Assembly: GCF_039528515.1 (NCBI RefSeq)
Contig: NZ_BAAALT010000016.1
Span: forward strand, 8,880 to 72,879
Length of the DNA: 64,000 nucleotides
Direction of reading: 5' to 3'
From: Luedemannella flava
GTDB taxonomy: Bacteria > Actinomycetota > Actinomycetes > Mycobacteriales > Micromonosporaceae
In this document: positions 9,901 to 20,700 of the stretch, piece after piece
Layout of the letters: each line of letters starts with the position of its first letter
Numbering within the stretch: position 1 is the first letter of the stretch
Notes under the pieces: model-generated
The model's database searches: none
What the model was told of the DNA's origin: nothing
The model's input: the letters and a program-made list of their open reading frames with translations, nothing else
Position numbers and translations under genes: made by a program

Positions 9901-12900
9901 CCGGCCAGCCGATCACCGTCGTCTTCGACGGCGGCGGGGACGAGAACGTCACCTCGTTCAACTACGCGGTGGACAGCACGAACCTCACGCTGACCGCCAC
10001 GCCCGGCACGCCGGGCGGCACGGTGACGAAGACGATCGCGACGACGGCGGCGAAGACGTACGTGCTGTACGCCGTCGCCAACGACGCCAACTGGGCGGGA
10101 CCCCGGTCCCAGTTCTCGTACACCGCGACATCGGCGGCCAGCATCTACGGCACGGTCGTCAACGGGTCCGCGGGCAGCGTGCCGCTGCCGGGTGCCTCGG
10201 TCGGTCTGGGGCCGCTGGGGCAGGCGCCCACGCTGCAGACGACGGCCGGGTCGGCCGGTGAGTACGGCTTCTCGGCCCTCGCCGTGGGCGAGTACACGCT
10301 GTCCGGCTCGTACGGCGGACGGTGTGGCCTGACCGGCTCCACCGACATAATGATCGACGCGCCCGACATCGCATGGGATCTGGAACTGTTTGCCAACGAT
10401 GGCTACACCTGCGCCGAGCAGACTGCCTCGTTCGCGGCGGCCACCACGACCGTGTCCGCGCTGACCGGCGACAACGTCACATCCAAGATCACGTTGCCAT
10501 TCGCCTTCCCGTTCTACGGGCAGGTGTTCTACGAGGCGTGGATCGACAGCAACGGCTACGTGACGTTCCTCGATCCCGGCGGATCGTACCCGTACACCGG
10601 CACCGGGAACGTGCCGCAGGTCGCCTCGCCGAACGGTGTGGTCGCGCCCTTCTGGGACGACCTGGTGGTCGACGCGTCCGCGAGCGTGCGCACGTCGCTC
10701 ACCGGCACGGGCAGCGCGGCGCGCTTCACCATCGAGTGGAACAACGTGTACCGCAAGGCGAACTCCAGCCAGCGGTTGTCGTTCGAGACGATCCTCGCGC
10801 CCGACGGCACGGTGACCACGAACTACACCGGGCTGGACACCGACGCGGAGAAGGGCGCGGCCGCGATCGTCGGCATCGAGGCGCCTTCCGGCGAGAACGG
10901 CCTGGTCTACTCCAAGTCGCAGCCGGCGCTGCAGAACGGCCGGGCGGTCGTGTTCACCGCGCCGGAGACGGTGTCGCTGTTCGACCTGTCCGGCACGCTC
11001 AAGGACGCGGCGGGCGTCGCGGTCGTGGGCGCCACGGTGTCGATCGAGCCGCTGGGCCTGACGGCCGTGACCGGCACGGGCGGCACGTACCAGTTCAACG
11101 ACCTGCCGGCCGACAGCTACGGCGTCTCGGCCAAGGTGGGCACGCGGTGCGCCACGGTCGCCCGGGCGCAGGTGGAGCTGACCGCCGACACCGTCACCAA
11201 CCTGCAACTGCAGCCCGACTACGGCGGCATGGGGTACGCGTGCTCGACGGTGGCGTCCGCCTACCGCTCCGACACGACCGTCTTCAACGTCGGCACCACC
11301 CCGTTCACGGGCGATGAAGCACGTGCACCCATGACTTTCCCGTTCCCGATCAAGTACCACGGCACGTCGTACACGAGCGGATGGGTGGACACCAACGGTC
11401 TGCTCGGGATGGGTCCGGTCCCGAACATGGCGGTTGACGCCACCTACAAGAACCTCGCCATGCCGAACGCCAACGTGCCCAACGGCGTGCTGGCACCGTT
11501 CTGGGACGACCTGGATGTGGACAGCTCGGCGAGCGTCCGCACCCTGTCGACCGGATCGGCGCCGAACCGGACCTTCGTGGTCGAGTGGCGCAACGTGAAG
11601 ATGTACCCGAGCCTCGCGCGGACCACGTTCGAGATTCTCATGCACGAGAACGGCGAGATCACGTTCGCGTACGCCGGTGCGACGACGACGGCGGCGCAGC
11701 GGGCGGACATGGCGACCATCGGCATCGAGGCGGGCTCGGGCACAGCCGCCAGCCAGTACTCCTTCGAGGAGGACGTGCTCACGGGCAACCCGTCGATCAG
11801 GTACACGCCGGCGGCCCCGGGCACGGTGTCCGGCACGCTCACCACGGCCGTGACCGGCACGATCGTCGCTGGTGCCACGATCACCCTCACGCCAGCGGGC
11901 CTGACGAGCAACACGCCGCTGACCACGACGACGGACTCGTCCGGCAACTACCAGTTCACCTCGGTGCCGGTCGGTGAGTACCTCGTCAACGCATCGACCA
12001 ACGACGGGCGATGCGCTGGTCAGGCGGCCGAGCAGTTCATCAACCACAAGGGCGGGACCAGCGACATCGACCTGTCCGTCATGACGGCCGGCGACGAGGG
12101 CGGCTACACCTGCACCTACGGGACCCAGACGTTCGTTCCCGCGGCCGGCGACACGGGCGCGACGGGCGACTACTTCCGGGTGCCGTACGAGCCGGACTTC
12201 CCGATCAAGCTGTACGGCGAGGTGTACACCAAGGCCTGGATCAGCGACGACGGCGTCATCACGTTCAACAACCCGGACGACCGGGGCGGCATCCCGTGGC
12301 TGGCCACGCCCATCCCGTCCGCCGGGCCGGACGGCGAGCCGAACGCCGCGGTGTACCCGTTCTGGTTGGACTGGGAGCTCGACTCCCAGTCGAGCCTGCG
12401 CACGGAGGAGACGGGCAGCGCACCGAACCGACGGTGGATCGTCGAGTGGCGCAACGTGAAGTACGCGGGTGACGCGAACCGCCGGGTCACGTTCGAGGCG
12501 ATCTTCGACGAGAACGGCGCCATCACGTTCGCGTACTCCGGGATCGACACGGCCTACCCGATCGAGCGCGGCTCGATCTCCACGGTCGGCATCGAGGACG
12601 GCCAGGGCAGCATCGCGTTCCAGTACGCCAACCGGGACGCGTGGCTCTCCTCCGGCCAGGGCGTGAAGTTCCTTCCCGGCACGCCCGGCCCGGGAACGGT
12701 CTACGGTGCCGTGACCTGCCAGGGTGACGCCGTGGCGGGCGCGACCGTGGCCGTCGGGGGGCAACAGGCGACCACGGCCGCCGACGGCACCTACTCGATC
12801 AGCAACGTCACCGCCGGCACGTACGCGGTGGTGGGGACGGTGCCCAGCGGGACGTGCGTCGGCTCCAAGGTGCTGCCTGTCACGGTCGGCACCGGCACCG

Positions 12901-13526
12901 ACCGGATGATCGACTTTGAGTTGACGGCCACCGCCGCCAACTCCGGCTACACGTTGGTGGAGCAGGCGACAACCTTCGTCCCCGCGAACACCACGGTGCT
13001 GACCATCCCGAAGGACGACAGCTACGCCAGCGTCACCTTCCCGTTCCCGGTCAAGCTCTACGGGCAGACGTACACCAGCGGCAAGGTGGCGGACAACGGC
13101 TTCATCACGTTCGCCACCACCAGCGGTGACCCCGGCGGCCCACAGGCGATCCCGTCGGCACCGAGCACGGGCAAGCCCGGCGCCGCGGTCTACCCGTTCT
13201 GGTACGACTGGGTGGTCGACAGCCAGTCGAGCGTCCGAACGGCGTCGACGTCGGACGCCGCGCCGAACCGCAAGTTCATCGTGGAGTGGCGCAACGTCCG
13301 CAGCTTCCAGGAACCCGGTATCCGGGTCTCGTTCGAGGTGATCTTCGAAGAGTCCGGTGCGTTCACCTTCGCGTACACCGGCATCGACGGCACCTCCACC
13401 GAGCTCGGTAGCGGCGCCACCATCGGTATCGAGAACGCGGCGGGTACCGCCGGCCTCCAGTACACCTTCCGTTCCCCGGTCCTCAAGATCGGTAACGGCG
13501 TCCGGATCAGTCCCCCGACTTCCTGA
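6921..13526 (+). CDS. Giant secreted modular protein A (DNRLRE, LamG, 4x CnaB/nidogen-like)
   Basis: Predicted 2,201-residue extracellular protein. It has a Sec signal (hydrophobic core LAALLALAVGGAVLTLA, cleavage after about residue 44, ASA). A conserved N-terminal region follows, then a DNRLRE-type beta-sandwich (about 347-530, AWTTVWSKYPNSSFW start), Ig/FN3-like stretches and a LamG/concanavalin-like domain (about 760-970, ending GGLVDDVRLYN). Four tandem modules fill 1074-2201, each a CnaB-like fold plus a nidogen-like fold with PFWDD and EWRNV signatures. There is no LPXTG motif or C-terminal membrane anchor. GTG 6921 is chosen because GGGG lies just upstream; ATG 6939 is an alternative. 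In the corrected assembly it ends 30 bp before RHS gene B, so A probably acts with B as a surface adhesin, carrier or delivery partner. Sequence from 9660 on is duplicated at 13717-17719. Confidence 0.88.
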   Translation: MDDRGSMLPCAPVRRQGRWLAALLALAVGGAVLTLAETPASAADPKPKPPVCADVRTDVEAAQKEAQACGKRVEVLADRTETAQTFANSDGTMTVEESVTPVRVRRGSSWVPVDTTLAKTATGFAPKATVLPMTFSGGGSGPFAKLANGSHELALSWSGKLPAPTLFGDTAVYRNVLPDVDLRVTATATGFSEVFVVKTPEAAANPKLASLKFGLSTKGVTLRATTAGGLAATDSKGKAVFTAPAPLMWDSTAAPDDNGGTDAQAPSTKTGAAPADGSATSADGAKKTTTAGDSADQRGPPGAKDIRKAVMPVKVDSDTLVITPVQDLLKNPRAKFPIYIDPSFSGAISGNAWTTVWSKYPNSSFWRDSTALLNGSTNGTVGAGRTEDCSSCADYVIRTMFKMDITKAYKKHVTSAKFMIEQRHSWTCSPKSNAKLWLLKSDPAASTTWNKQPTWNGSYTATTAANRKVGAIHGCSGPGTIEFNATAMVAKAAATSKTVSVGLRAIDESTKLQWKRFKHSTAKLSVTYNTKPNVPATRVSDTKACATGTSRPYVLTATPVLKAQQYDADGAEESDLKTYFYWWAQGGARNETDKLTYQGGYTATAYGNVPAGKLVDGGTYVWQARSYDGVDYSDWSPTCEFTVDLTSPPTPGGIASTEYPADGAPHGGVNLAGTFTITAASPTEEITGYAYTLDSGIQPSGADYVAAQAGTYGATVTIVPKRDGVFTLRVWAKDKAGRYSTTPKTHTFTVRAGSGPATDWVFDEASGNAIDNTGHNNALTITGGTRVTGRGGQGSALSLNGSSQYAATASAVTTPHPDTGVATAVRTDQSFTVSARVRISTTGGTEQKGIVTASGSRTSAFTLGYSGPDNKWRFAIAGSDVDAPTVYAVLSNATATANKWTHLTGSYNASTGQVQLYVNGVLQTATATVSGGFNATGSVVVGRRLWAGAYTGYFGGLVDDVRLYNFVETATRVGELAAPLPAKVTFPNGTSVNAGQPITVVFDGGGDENVTSFNYAVDSTNLTLTATPGTPGGTVTKTIATTAAKTYVLYAVANDANWAGPRSQFSYTATSAASIYGTVVNGSAGSVPLPGASVGLGPLGQAPTLQTTAGSAGEYGFSALAVGEYTLSGSYGGRCGLTGSTDIMIDAPDIAWDLELFANDGYTCAEQTASFAAATTTVSALTGDNVTSKITLPFAFPFYGQVFYEAWIDSNGYVTFLDPGGSYPYTGTGNVPQVASPNGVVAPFWDDLVVDASASVRTSLTGTGSAARFTIEWNNVYRKANSSQRLSFETILAPDGTVTTNYTGLDTDAEKGAAAIVGIEAPSGENGLVYSKSQPALQNGRAVVFTAPETVSLFDLSGTLKDAAGVAVVGATVSIEPLGLTAVTGTGGTYQFNDLPADSYGVSAKVGTRCATVARAQVELTADTVTNLQLQPDYGGMGYACSTVASAYRSDTTVFNVGTTPFTGDEARAPMTFPFPIKYHGTSYTSGWVDTNGLLGMGPVPNMAVDATYKNLAMPNANVPNGVLAPFWDDLDVDSSASVRTLSTGSAPNRTFVVEWRNVKMYPSLARTTFEILMHENGEITFAYAGATTTAAQRADMATIGIEAGSGTAASQYSFEEDVLTGNPSIRYTPAAPGTVSGTLTTAVTGTIVAGATITLTPAGLTSNTPLTTTTDSSGNYQFTSVPVGEYLVNASTNDGRCAGQAAEQFINHKGGTSDIDLSVMTAGDEGGYTCTYGTQTFVPAAGDTGATGDYFRVPYEPDFPIKLYGEVYTKAWISDDGVITFNNPDDRGGIPWLATPIPSAGPDGEPNAAVYPFWLDWELDSQSSLRTEETGSAPNRRWIVEWRNVKYAGDANRRVTFEAIFDENGAITFAYSGIDTAYPIERGSISTVGIEDGQGSIAFQYANRDAWLSSGQGVKFLPGTPGPGTVYGAVTCQGDAVAGATVAVGGQQATTAADGTYSISNVTAGTYAVVGTVPSGTCVGSKVLPVTVGTGTDRMIDFELTATAANSGYTLVEQATTFVPANTTVLTIPKDDSYASVTFPFPVKLYGQTYTSGKVADNGFITFATTSGDPGGPQAIPSAPSTGKPGAAVYPFWYDWVVDSQSSVRTASTSDAAPNRKFIVEWRNVRSFQEPGIRVSFEVIFEESGAFTFAYTGIDGTSTELGSGATIGIENAAGTAGLQYTFRSPVLKIGNGVRISPPTS
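10140..13523 (+). repeat. Four tandem CnaB/nidogen-like modules inside protein A
   Basis: Approximate units are 10140-10970, 10980-11815, 11820-12695 and 12697-13523. Each begins with a CnaB-like carboxypeptidase-regulatory fold (GxVxGATVxxxx...G.Y.F..LPVGEY). It continues with a nidogen-like fold carrying FPFPxKxYGxxYTxxWxxxNGxxTF, then APFWDDxxVDxSxSVRT, then EWRNV, FExxFxExGxxTFAYxGxD and GIExxxG. Similarity is at protein level and the DNA units have diverged, so the duplication is old. The repetitive stretch probably forms an extended stalk. Confidence 0.8.
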
Positions 13527-13556
13527 CCGAGTTCGACGAGTTTTCGGAGGTTCCCG

Positions 13557-13662
13557 GTGACGTCGCGCCCTTCTGACGATGAGTTGGTCCAGGTTCGTCC
13601 GCCTATGCCGTGGCCGGACCGGCTGCGCCGCAACGCCCGGCGACTCGTCGCCATGGCTCTCG
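13557..13662 (+). pseudogene. Truncated 5' copy of RHS gene B (assembly duplicate)
   Basis: This stretch matches 17614-17719: GTG start, the same ribosome site (CGGAGG), and codons to the start of the signal peptide (MALS/A). It stops at N13663, where the sequence jumps. In a corrected assembly this is the true start of gene B and continues at 17720. Confidence 0.9.
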
Positions 13663-13716
13663 NGCGTTGGGGGCGCCGCCGACGCCGCAGTCGGTGCCGG
13701 CGGTGCCGGTGTCGAN
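13663..13716 (+). other. Two N bases flanking a 52-bp island from gene B
   Basis: N13663 and N13716 bracket 52 bp identical to 17782-17833 inside gene B. After the second N the sequence returns to the equivalent of 9660. Single N characters on both sides of a displaced fragment are the mark of a scaffolding or gap-filling join, not of biology. Confidence 0.92.
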
Positions 13717-16700
13717 GTGCAGCTGTACGTCAACGGCGTCCTGCAGACCGCCACGGCGACGGTGAGCGGCGGGTTCAACGCCACCGGCTCCGTCGTGGTC
13801 GGTCGGCGGCTGTGGGCCGGCGCGTACACGGGCTACTTCGGCGGCCTGGTCGACGACGTGCGGCTGTACAACTTCGTCGAGACGGCCACGCGGGTCGGCG
13901 AGCTGGCGGCGCCGCTGCCGGCCAAGGTGACCTTCCCGAACGGCACCTCCGTGAACGCCGGCCAGCCGATCACCGTCGTCTTCGACGGCGGCGGGGACGA
14001 GAACGTCACCTCGTTCAACTACGCGGTGGACAGCACGAACCTCACGCTGACCGCCACGCCCGGCACGCCGGGCGGCACGGTGACGAAGACGATCGCGACG
14101 ACGGCGGCGAAGACGTACGTGCTGTACGCCGTCGCCAACGACGCCAACTGGGCGGGACCCCGGTCCCAGTTCTCGTACACCGCGACATCGGCGGCCAGCA
14201 TCTACGGCACGGTCGTCAACGGGTCCGCGGGCAGCGTGCCGCTGCCGGGTGCCTCGGTCGGTCTGGGGCCGCTGGGGCAGGCGCCCACGCTGCAGACGAC
14301 GGCCGGGTCGGCCGGTGAGTACGGCTTCTCGGCCCTCGCCGTGGGCGAGTACACGCTGTCCGGCTCGTACGGCGGACGGTGTGGCCTGACCGGCTCCACC
14401 GACATAATGATCGACGCGCCCGACATCGCATGGGATCTGGAACTGTTTGCCAACGATGGCTACACCTGCGCCGAGCAGACTGCCTCGTTCGCGGCGGCCA
14501 CCACGACCGTGTCCGCGCTGACCGGCGACAACGTCACATCCAAGATCACGTTGCCATTCGCCTTCCCGTTCTACGGGCAGGTGTTCTACGAGGCGTGGAT
14601 CGACAGCAACGGCTACGTGACGTTCCTCGATCCCGGCGGATCGTACCCGTACACCGGCACCGGGAACGTGCCGCAGGTCGCCTCGCCGAACGGTGTGGTC
14701 GCGCCCTTCTGGGACGACCTGGTGGTCGACGCGTCCGCGAGCGTGCGCACGTCGCTCACCGGCACGGGCAGCGCGGCGCGCTTCACCATCGAGTGGAACA
14801 ACGTGTACCGCAAGGCGAACTCCAGCCAGCGGTTGTCGTTCGAGACGATCCTCGCGCCCGACGGCACGGTGACCACGAACTACACCGGGCTGGACACCGA
14901 CGCGGAGAAGGGCGCGGCCGCGATCGTCGGCATCGAGGCGCCTTCCGGCGAGAACGGCCTGGTCTACTCCAAGTCGCAGCCGGCGCTGCAGAACGGCCGG
15001 GCGGTCGTGTTCACCGCGCCGGAGACGGTGTCGCTGTTCGACCTGTCCGGCACGCTCAAGGACGCGGCGGGCGTCGCGGTCGTGGGCGCCACGGTGTCGA
15101 TCGAGCCGCTGGGCCTGACGGCCGTGACCGGCACGGGCGGCACGTACCAGTTCAACGACCTGCCGGCCGACAGCTACGGCGTCTCGGCCAAGGTGGGCAC
15201 GCGGTGCGCCACGGTCGCCCGGGCGCAGGTGGAGCTGACCGCCGACACCGTCACCAACCTGCAACTGCAGCCCGACTACGGCGGCATGGGGTACGCGTGC
15301 TCGACGGTGGCGTCCGCCTACCGCTCCGACACGACCGTCTTCAACGTCGGCACCACCCCGTTCACGGGCGATGAAGCACGTGCACCCATGACTTTCCCGT
15401 TCCCGATCAAGTACCACGGCACGTCGTACACGAGCGGATGGGTGGACACCAACGGTCTGCTCGGGATGGGTCCGGTCCCGAACATGGCGGTTGACGCCAC
15501 CTACAAGAACCTCGCCATGCCGAACGCCAACGTGCCCAACGGCGTGCTGGCACCGTTCTGGGACGACCTGGATGTGGACAGCTCGGCGAGCGTCCGCACC
15601 CTGTCGACCGGATCGGCGCCGAACCGGACCTTCGTGGTCGAGTGGCGCAACGTGAAGATGTACCCGAGCCTCGCGCGGACCACGTTCGAGATTCTCATGC
15701 ACGAGAACGGCGAGATCACGTTCGCGTACGCCGGTGCGACGACGACGGCGGCGCAGCGGGCGGACATGGCGACCATCGGCATCGAGGCGGGCTCGGGCAC
15801 AGCCGCCAGCCAGTACTCCTTCGAGGAGGACGTGCTCACGGGCAACCCGTCGATCAGGTACACGCCGGCGGCCCCGGGCACGGTGTCCGGCACGCTCACC
15901 ACGGCCGTGACCGGCACGATCGTCGCTGGTGCCACGATCACCCTCACGCCAGCGGGCCTGACGAGCAACACGCCGCTGACCACGACGACGGACTCGTCCG
16001 GCAACTACCAGTTCACCTCGGTGCCGGTCGGTGAGTACCTCGTCAACGCATCGACCAACGACGGGCGATGCGCTGGTCAGGCGGCCGAGCAGTTCATCAA
16101 CCACAAGGGCGGGACCAGCGACATCGACCTGTCCGTCATGACGGCCGGCGACGAGGGCGGCTACACCTGCACCTACGGGACCCAGACGTTCGTTCCCGCG
16201 GCCGGCGACACGGGCGCGACGGGCGACTACTTCCGGGTGCCGTACGAGCCGGACTTCCCGATCAAGCTGTACGGCGAGGTGTACACCAAGGCCTGGATCA
16301 GCGACGACGGCGTCATCACGTTCAACAACCCGGACGACCGGGGCGGCATCCCGTGGCTGGCCACGCCCATCCCGTCCGCCGGGCCGGACGGCGAGCCGAA
16401 CGCCGCGGTGTACCCGTTCTGGTTGGACTGGGAGCTCGACTCCCAGTCGAGCCTGCGCACGGAGGAGACGGGCAGCGCACCGAACCGACGGTGGATCGTC
16501 GAGTGGCGCAACGTGAAGTACGCGGGTGACGCGAACCGCCGGGTCACGTTCGAGGCGATCTTCGACGAGAACGGCGCCATCACGTTCGCGTACTCCGGGA
16601 TCGACACGGCCTACCCGATCGAGCGCGGCTCGATCTCCACGGTCGGCATCGAGGACGGCCAGGGCAGCATCGCGTTCCAGTACGCCAACCGGGACGCGTG

Positions 16701-17583
16701 GCTCTCCTCCGGCCAGGGCGTGAAGTTCCTTCCCGGCACGCCCGGCCCGGGAACGGTCTACGGTGCCGTGACCTGCCAGGGTGACGCCGTGGCGGGCGCG
16801 ACCGTGGCCGTCGGGGGGCAACAGGCGACCACGGCCGCCGACGGCACCTACTCGATCAGCAACGTCACCGCCGGCACGTACGCGGTGGTGGGGACGGTGC
16901 CCAGCGGGACGTGCGTCGGCTCCAAGGTGCTGCCTGTCACGGTCGGCACCGGCACCGACCGGATGATCGACTTTGAGTTGACGGCCACCGCCGCCAACTC
17001 CGGCTACACGTTGGTGGAGCAGGCGACAACCTTCGTCCCCGCGAACACCACGGTGCTGACCATCCCGAAGGACGACAGCTACGCCAGCGTCACCTTCCCG
17101 TTCCCGGTCAAGCTCTACGGGCAGACGTACACCAGCGGCAAGGTGGCGGACAACGGCTTCATCACGTTCGCCACCACCAGCGGTGACCCCGGCGGCCCAC
17201 AGGCGATCCCGTCGGCACCGAGCACGGGCAAGCCCGGCGCCGCGGTCTACCCGTTCTGGTACGACTGGGTGGTCGACAGCCAGTCGAGCGTCCGAACGGC
17301 GTCGACGTCGGACGCCGCGCCGAACCGCAAGTTCATCGTGGAGTGGCGCAACGTCCGCAGCTTCCAGGAACCCGGTATCCGGGTCTCGTTCGAGGTGATC
17401 TTCGAAGAGTCCGGTGCGTTCACCTTCGCGTACACCGGCATCGACGGCACCTCCACCGAGCTCGGTAGCGGCGCCACCATCGGTATCGAGAACGCGGCGG
17501 GTACCGCCGGCCTCCAGTACACCTTCCGTTCCCCGGTCCTCAAGATCGGTAACGGCGTCCGGATCAGTCCCCCGACTTCCTGA
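13717..17583 (+). pseudogene. Second, 5'-truncated copy of gene A (assembly duplicate)
   Basis: In-frame copy of protein A from mid-LamG (VQLYVNGVLQT) to the stop. It includes all four CnaB/nidogen-like modules and matches 9660-13526. It has no start codon context, signal peptide or upstream domains of its own. An open frame running through it from gene B's start is created only by the N-joined island. It should be treated as an artefact unless long reads show otherwise. Confidence 0.88.
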
Positions 17584-17719
17584 CCGAGTTCGACGAGTTT
17601 TCGGAGGTTCCCGGTGACGTCGCGCCCTTCTGACGATGAGTTGGTCCAGGTTCGTCCGCCTATGCCGTGGCCGGACCGGCTGCGCCGCAACGCCCGGCGA
17701 CTCGTCGCCATGGCTCTCG
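13717..17719 (+). repeat. 4,003-bp direct repeat, second copy
   Basis: It matches 9660-13662. Removing 13663-17719 (4,057 bp) joins ...ATGGCTCTCG to CCGGGGTGCTC... and restores an uninterrupted gene B whose start lies 30 bp after gene A's stop. That clean restoration favours a redundant contig end over a true tandem duplication. Confidence 0.95.
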
Positions 17720-20700
17720 CCGGGGTGCTCGCGGGCACCCTGACGGACCAGCCGGCGTTCGCGTTGCCGGGTGGGGCGGCGGCGTTGGGGGCGCCGCCGA
17801 CGCCGCAGTCGGTGCCGGCGGTGCCGGTGTCGAACGTGGCGTGGTCGGCGCCGCCGGTCATCCCGAACTCGACGGACACTCTGCCGGCGGCGTCGAACCC
17901 GCCGGCGGAGTGGCCGGAGGGGGGATCCGCCCTGGTGAGCCTGGCGGCGCCGGCGAGTTCGTCGGCCACGACGGACTCCACGGCGGCCGCGAAGCAGGCG
18001 GCGAAGGCCGGTGGCCTGGACCTGAAGTTGGGAGCGCTGGCGTCGGCGTCGTCGTCGGCACGGGATGTCACCGGTTCGGTGCCGTTGAAGCAGGTGCGGG
18101 TCGAGGTGCTCGACCGGGCGGCGACGGCGAAGGCCGGCGTCACCGGTGTGGTCATGAAGGTCGCGCGGACGGACGGCTCGTCGGCGGCTGGGAAGATCGC
18201 GCTCAGTGTCGACTACAAGGCGTTCGCGGGCGCGTACGGCGCGGACTGGGCGTCGCGTCTGCGGTTGGTGTCGTTGCCGGCCTGTGCGTTGACGACGCCC
18301 GAGGAGCGGGCCTGTGCGGGCACGCCGTTGACGTCGACCAATGACGTGAAGGCCAAGGCCGTGTCGGCCAGTGTCGCGGTGTCGTCCGCGGGCAGCGTGG
18401 TCGCGCTGGCGGCGGCGCCGTCGGGTCCGGCGGGTAACTACGCGGCCACGTCGCTGCAGGCCTCGGCCACGTGGGCCGCTGGCGGCAACTCCGGCGCGTT
18501 CACGTGGTCGTACCCGATGCGGGTGCCGCCTTCGGCCGGCGGGCTTGGTCCGCAGGTCGGCATCAGCTACAACTCGCAGTCGGTGGACGGGCGGCACGCC
18601 GCGTCGAACAACCAGCCGTCGTGGGTCGGTGAGGGCTTCGATGCCAGCGCCGGTGGCCAGATCGAGCGCCGGTACACGGCGTGCGCCACGGACATGGACG
18701 GCGACGCGAACAACGACGTGAAGAACGGTGACCAGTGTTGGGAGACCAACAACGCGGTCCTGTCGTTGGCCGGGCACTCCGGTGAGTTGATCTACAACAG
18801 CACCGAGGGCCGTTGGCACCTGCGATCCGATGACGGCACCCGCATCGAGCGCAAGACGGGTGCGACCAACGGCGACGACAACGGCGAGCACTGGGTCGTC
18901 ACGACCCCGGACGGCACCCAGTACTGGTTCGGGCTCAACCGGCTGCCGGGCTGGGCGTCGGGCGATCCGGTGACCGAGTCCGCCTGGACCTTGCCGGTGT
19001 ACGGCAACGATCCGAACGAGCCGTGCCACGCGACCGCGTTCGAGGACTCCGACTGCGTGCAGGCGTACCGGTGGAACCTCGACTACGTCGTGGACGTCAA
19101 CGGCAACTCGATGTCGTACTGGTACGTCAAGGAGACCAACAAGTACGGCCGCAACCTCGACTCCGGCGACGCACCCACGTATGTCCGGGGTGGCTACCTG
19201 GACCGGGTCGACTACGGCACGCGTCAGGACGGCGGGGTCGACTCCGTGCTCGACACCCCCGCGCCCCAGCGCGTGGACCTCGGGGTCGCGAACCGGTGTG
19301 TCTCGAACTGCAGCACCAAGAACGCCACCAACTGGCCGGATGTGCCGTGGGACTCCGAGTGCACGGGTACACCGTGCGACAACTACTCCCCGACGTTCTG
19401 GACCAGCAAGCGCCTCGCGACGGTGACGACGCAGATCCGGTCCGGGTCGAGCTACGCCAACGTCGAGCGGTGGACGCTGCGGCACAGCTTCCCCGACCCG
19501 GGCGACGGCACCCGGGCCGGGCTGTGGTTGGCCAAGCTGTCCCACGAGGGCCTCAACGGGACCACCGTCACGGTTCCCGACATCGAGTTCGCCGGCATCC
19601 AGCTGGCCAACCGGGTCGACACGATCGACCATTCGCCCGCTATGAACTGGTGGCGGGTCGCCCGCGTCCGAAACGAGACCGGCGGCACGCTCAACGTCGT
19701 GTACTCGGGGCCGGACTGCGTGGCCGGCTCGACCCCGACGGCCGAGACCAACAGCAAGCGCTGCTACCCGGTGCGGTGGACGCCGGAAGGTGCCACCAAC
19801 CCGAAGTGGGACTGGTTCCACAAGTACGTGGTCACGGACGTCTACGAGATCGACCACACTGGCGGCGCGGCGCCGCAGGGCAGCCCGCGCATCGCCTACC
19901 ACTACACGTACTACGACGGCGCCGCGTGGCACTACAACGACGACGACGGCCTCATCGACGCGAAGGACAAGACCTGGTCGGACTACCGCGGCTACAGCCG
20001 GGTGGGTGTGACGACCGGTGACCCGGACGAGCCGAGCCGTACCTATACGGAGACCAGGTTCTTCCGCGGCATGCACGGCGACAAGGCCGCGCCGAGCGGC
20101 GGCACCCGCACCGTGACCGTGACCGGCACCGGCGTGACCACCGTCAACGACGAGGACGCCTACGCCGGCATGGTCCGCGAGACGACCGTGTTCAACGGAC
20201 CGGGCGGGGCGGTCGTCTCCCGCGACGTCAACGAGCCCTGGCAGTCCGCGGCCACGGCGACCCGGACGTTCAACGGCGACACCGTCACCGCCCGCTATGT
20301 CGTGGTGAAGGCCAACCACAAGCGGATCGCCCGGGACGGCGGTCGCGCGGACCGGGTGACCTCAACAGTCAGCACGTTCGACAACTACGGCATGGCCGTA
20401 CAGGTCGAAGATCTTGGCGACACCGCGGTGACCGGTGACGAGACGTGCACCAAGTCGACCTTCGAGCCACGCAACACGACCGCCTGGATTCTGAACAAGC
20501 CGCACACGTTGCAGACGTACGCGGCGACCTGTTCGGCGACGACGGGCACGCTGACCGAGGCTCAGATCATCACTGAGCACCGGATGACCTACGACGACAA
20601 CGCCTACCTCGAGGCGCCCGACAAGGGACTCGCCGTGAAGGTGGACACCATGTCGGCGTGGAACTCCGGCACCCCGACGTTCATCACCAAGTCCCGCGCG

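Larger units (their letters stand above)
9660..13662 (+). repeat. 4,003-bp direct repeat, first copy
   Basis: This block spans the 3' two-thirds of gene A and the first 106 bp of gene B. It recurs at 13717-17719 (offset 4,057) with no difference found in the lines and translated frames compared. It ends at an N (13663). See the second copy for interpretation. Confidence 0.95.

Noticed and set aside
13579..17583. A 1,334-codon open frame that starts in gene B's 5' end and continues into gene A's modules
   Set aside because: It crosses N13663 and N13716 and a displaced 52-bp island; it is a product of the scaffold join.
13603..20319. Very long minus-strand open frame (over 2,200 codons), and a similar one at 6978-13829
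   Set aside because: Arg/Val/Asp/Gly-rich low-complexity translation opposite real genes, without start context or domains; it reflects the codon bias of GC-rich genes and crosses the N bases.
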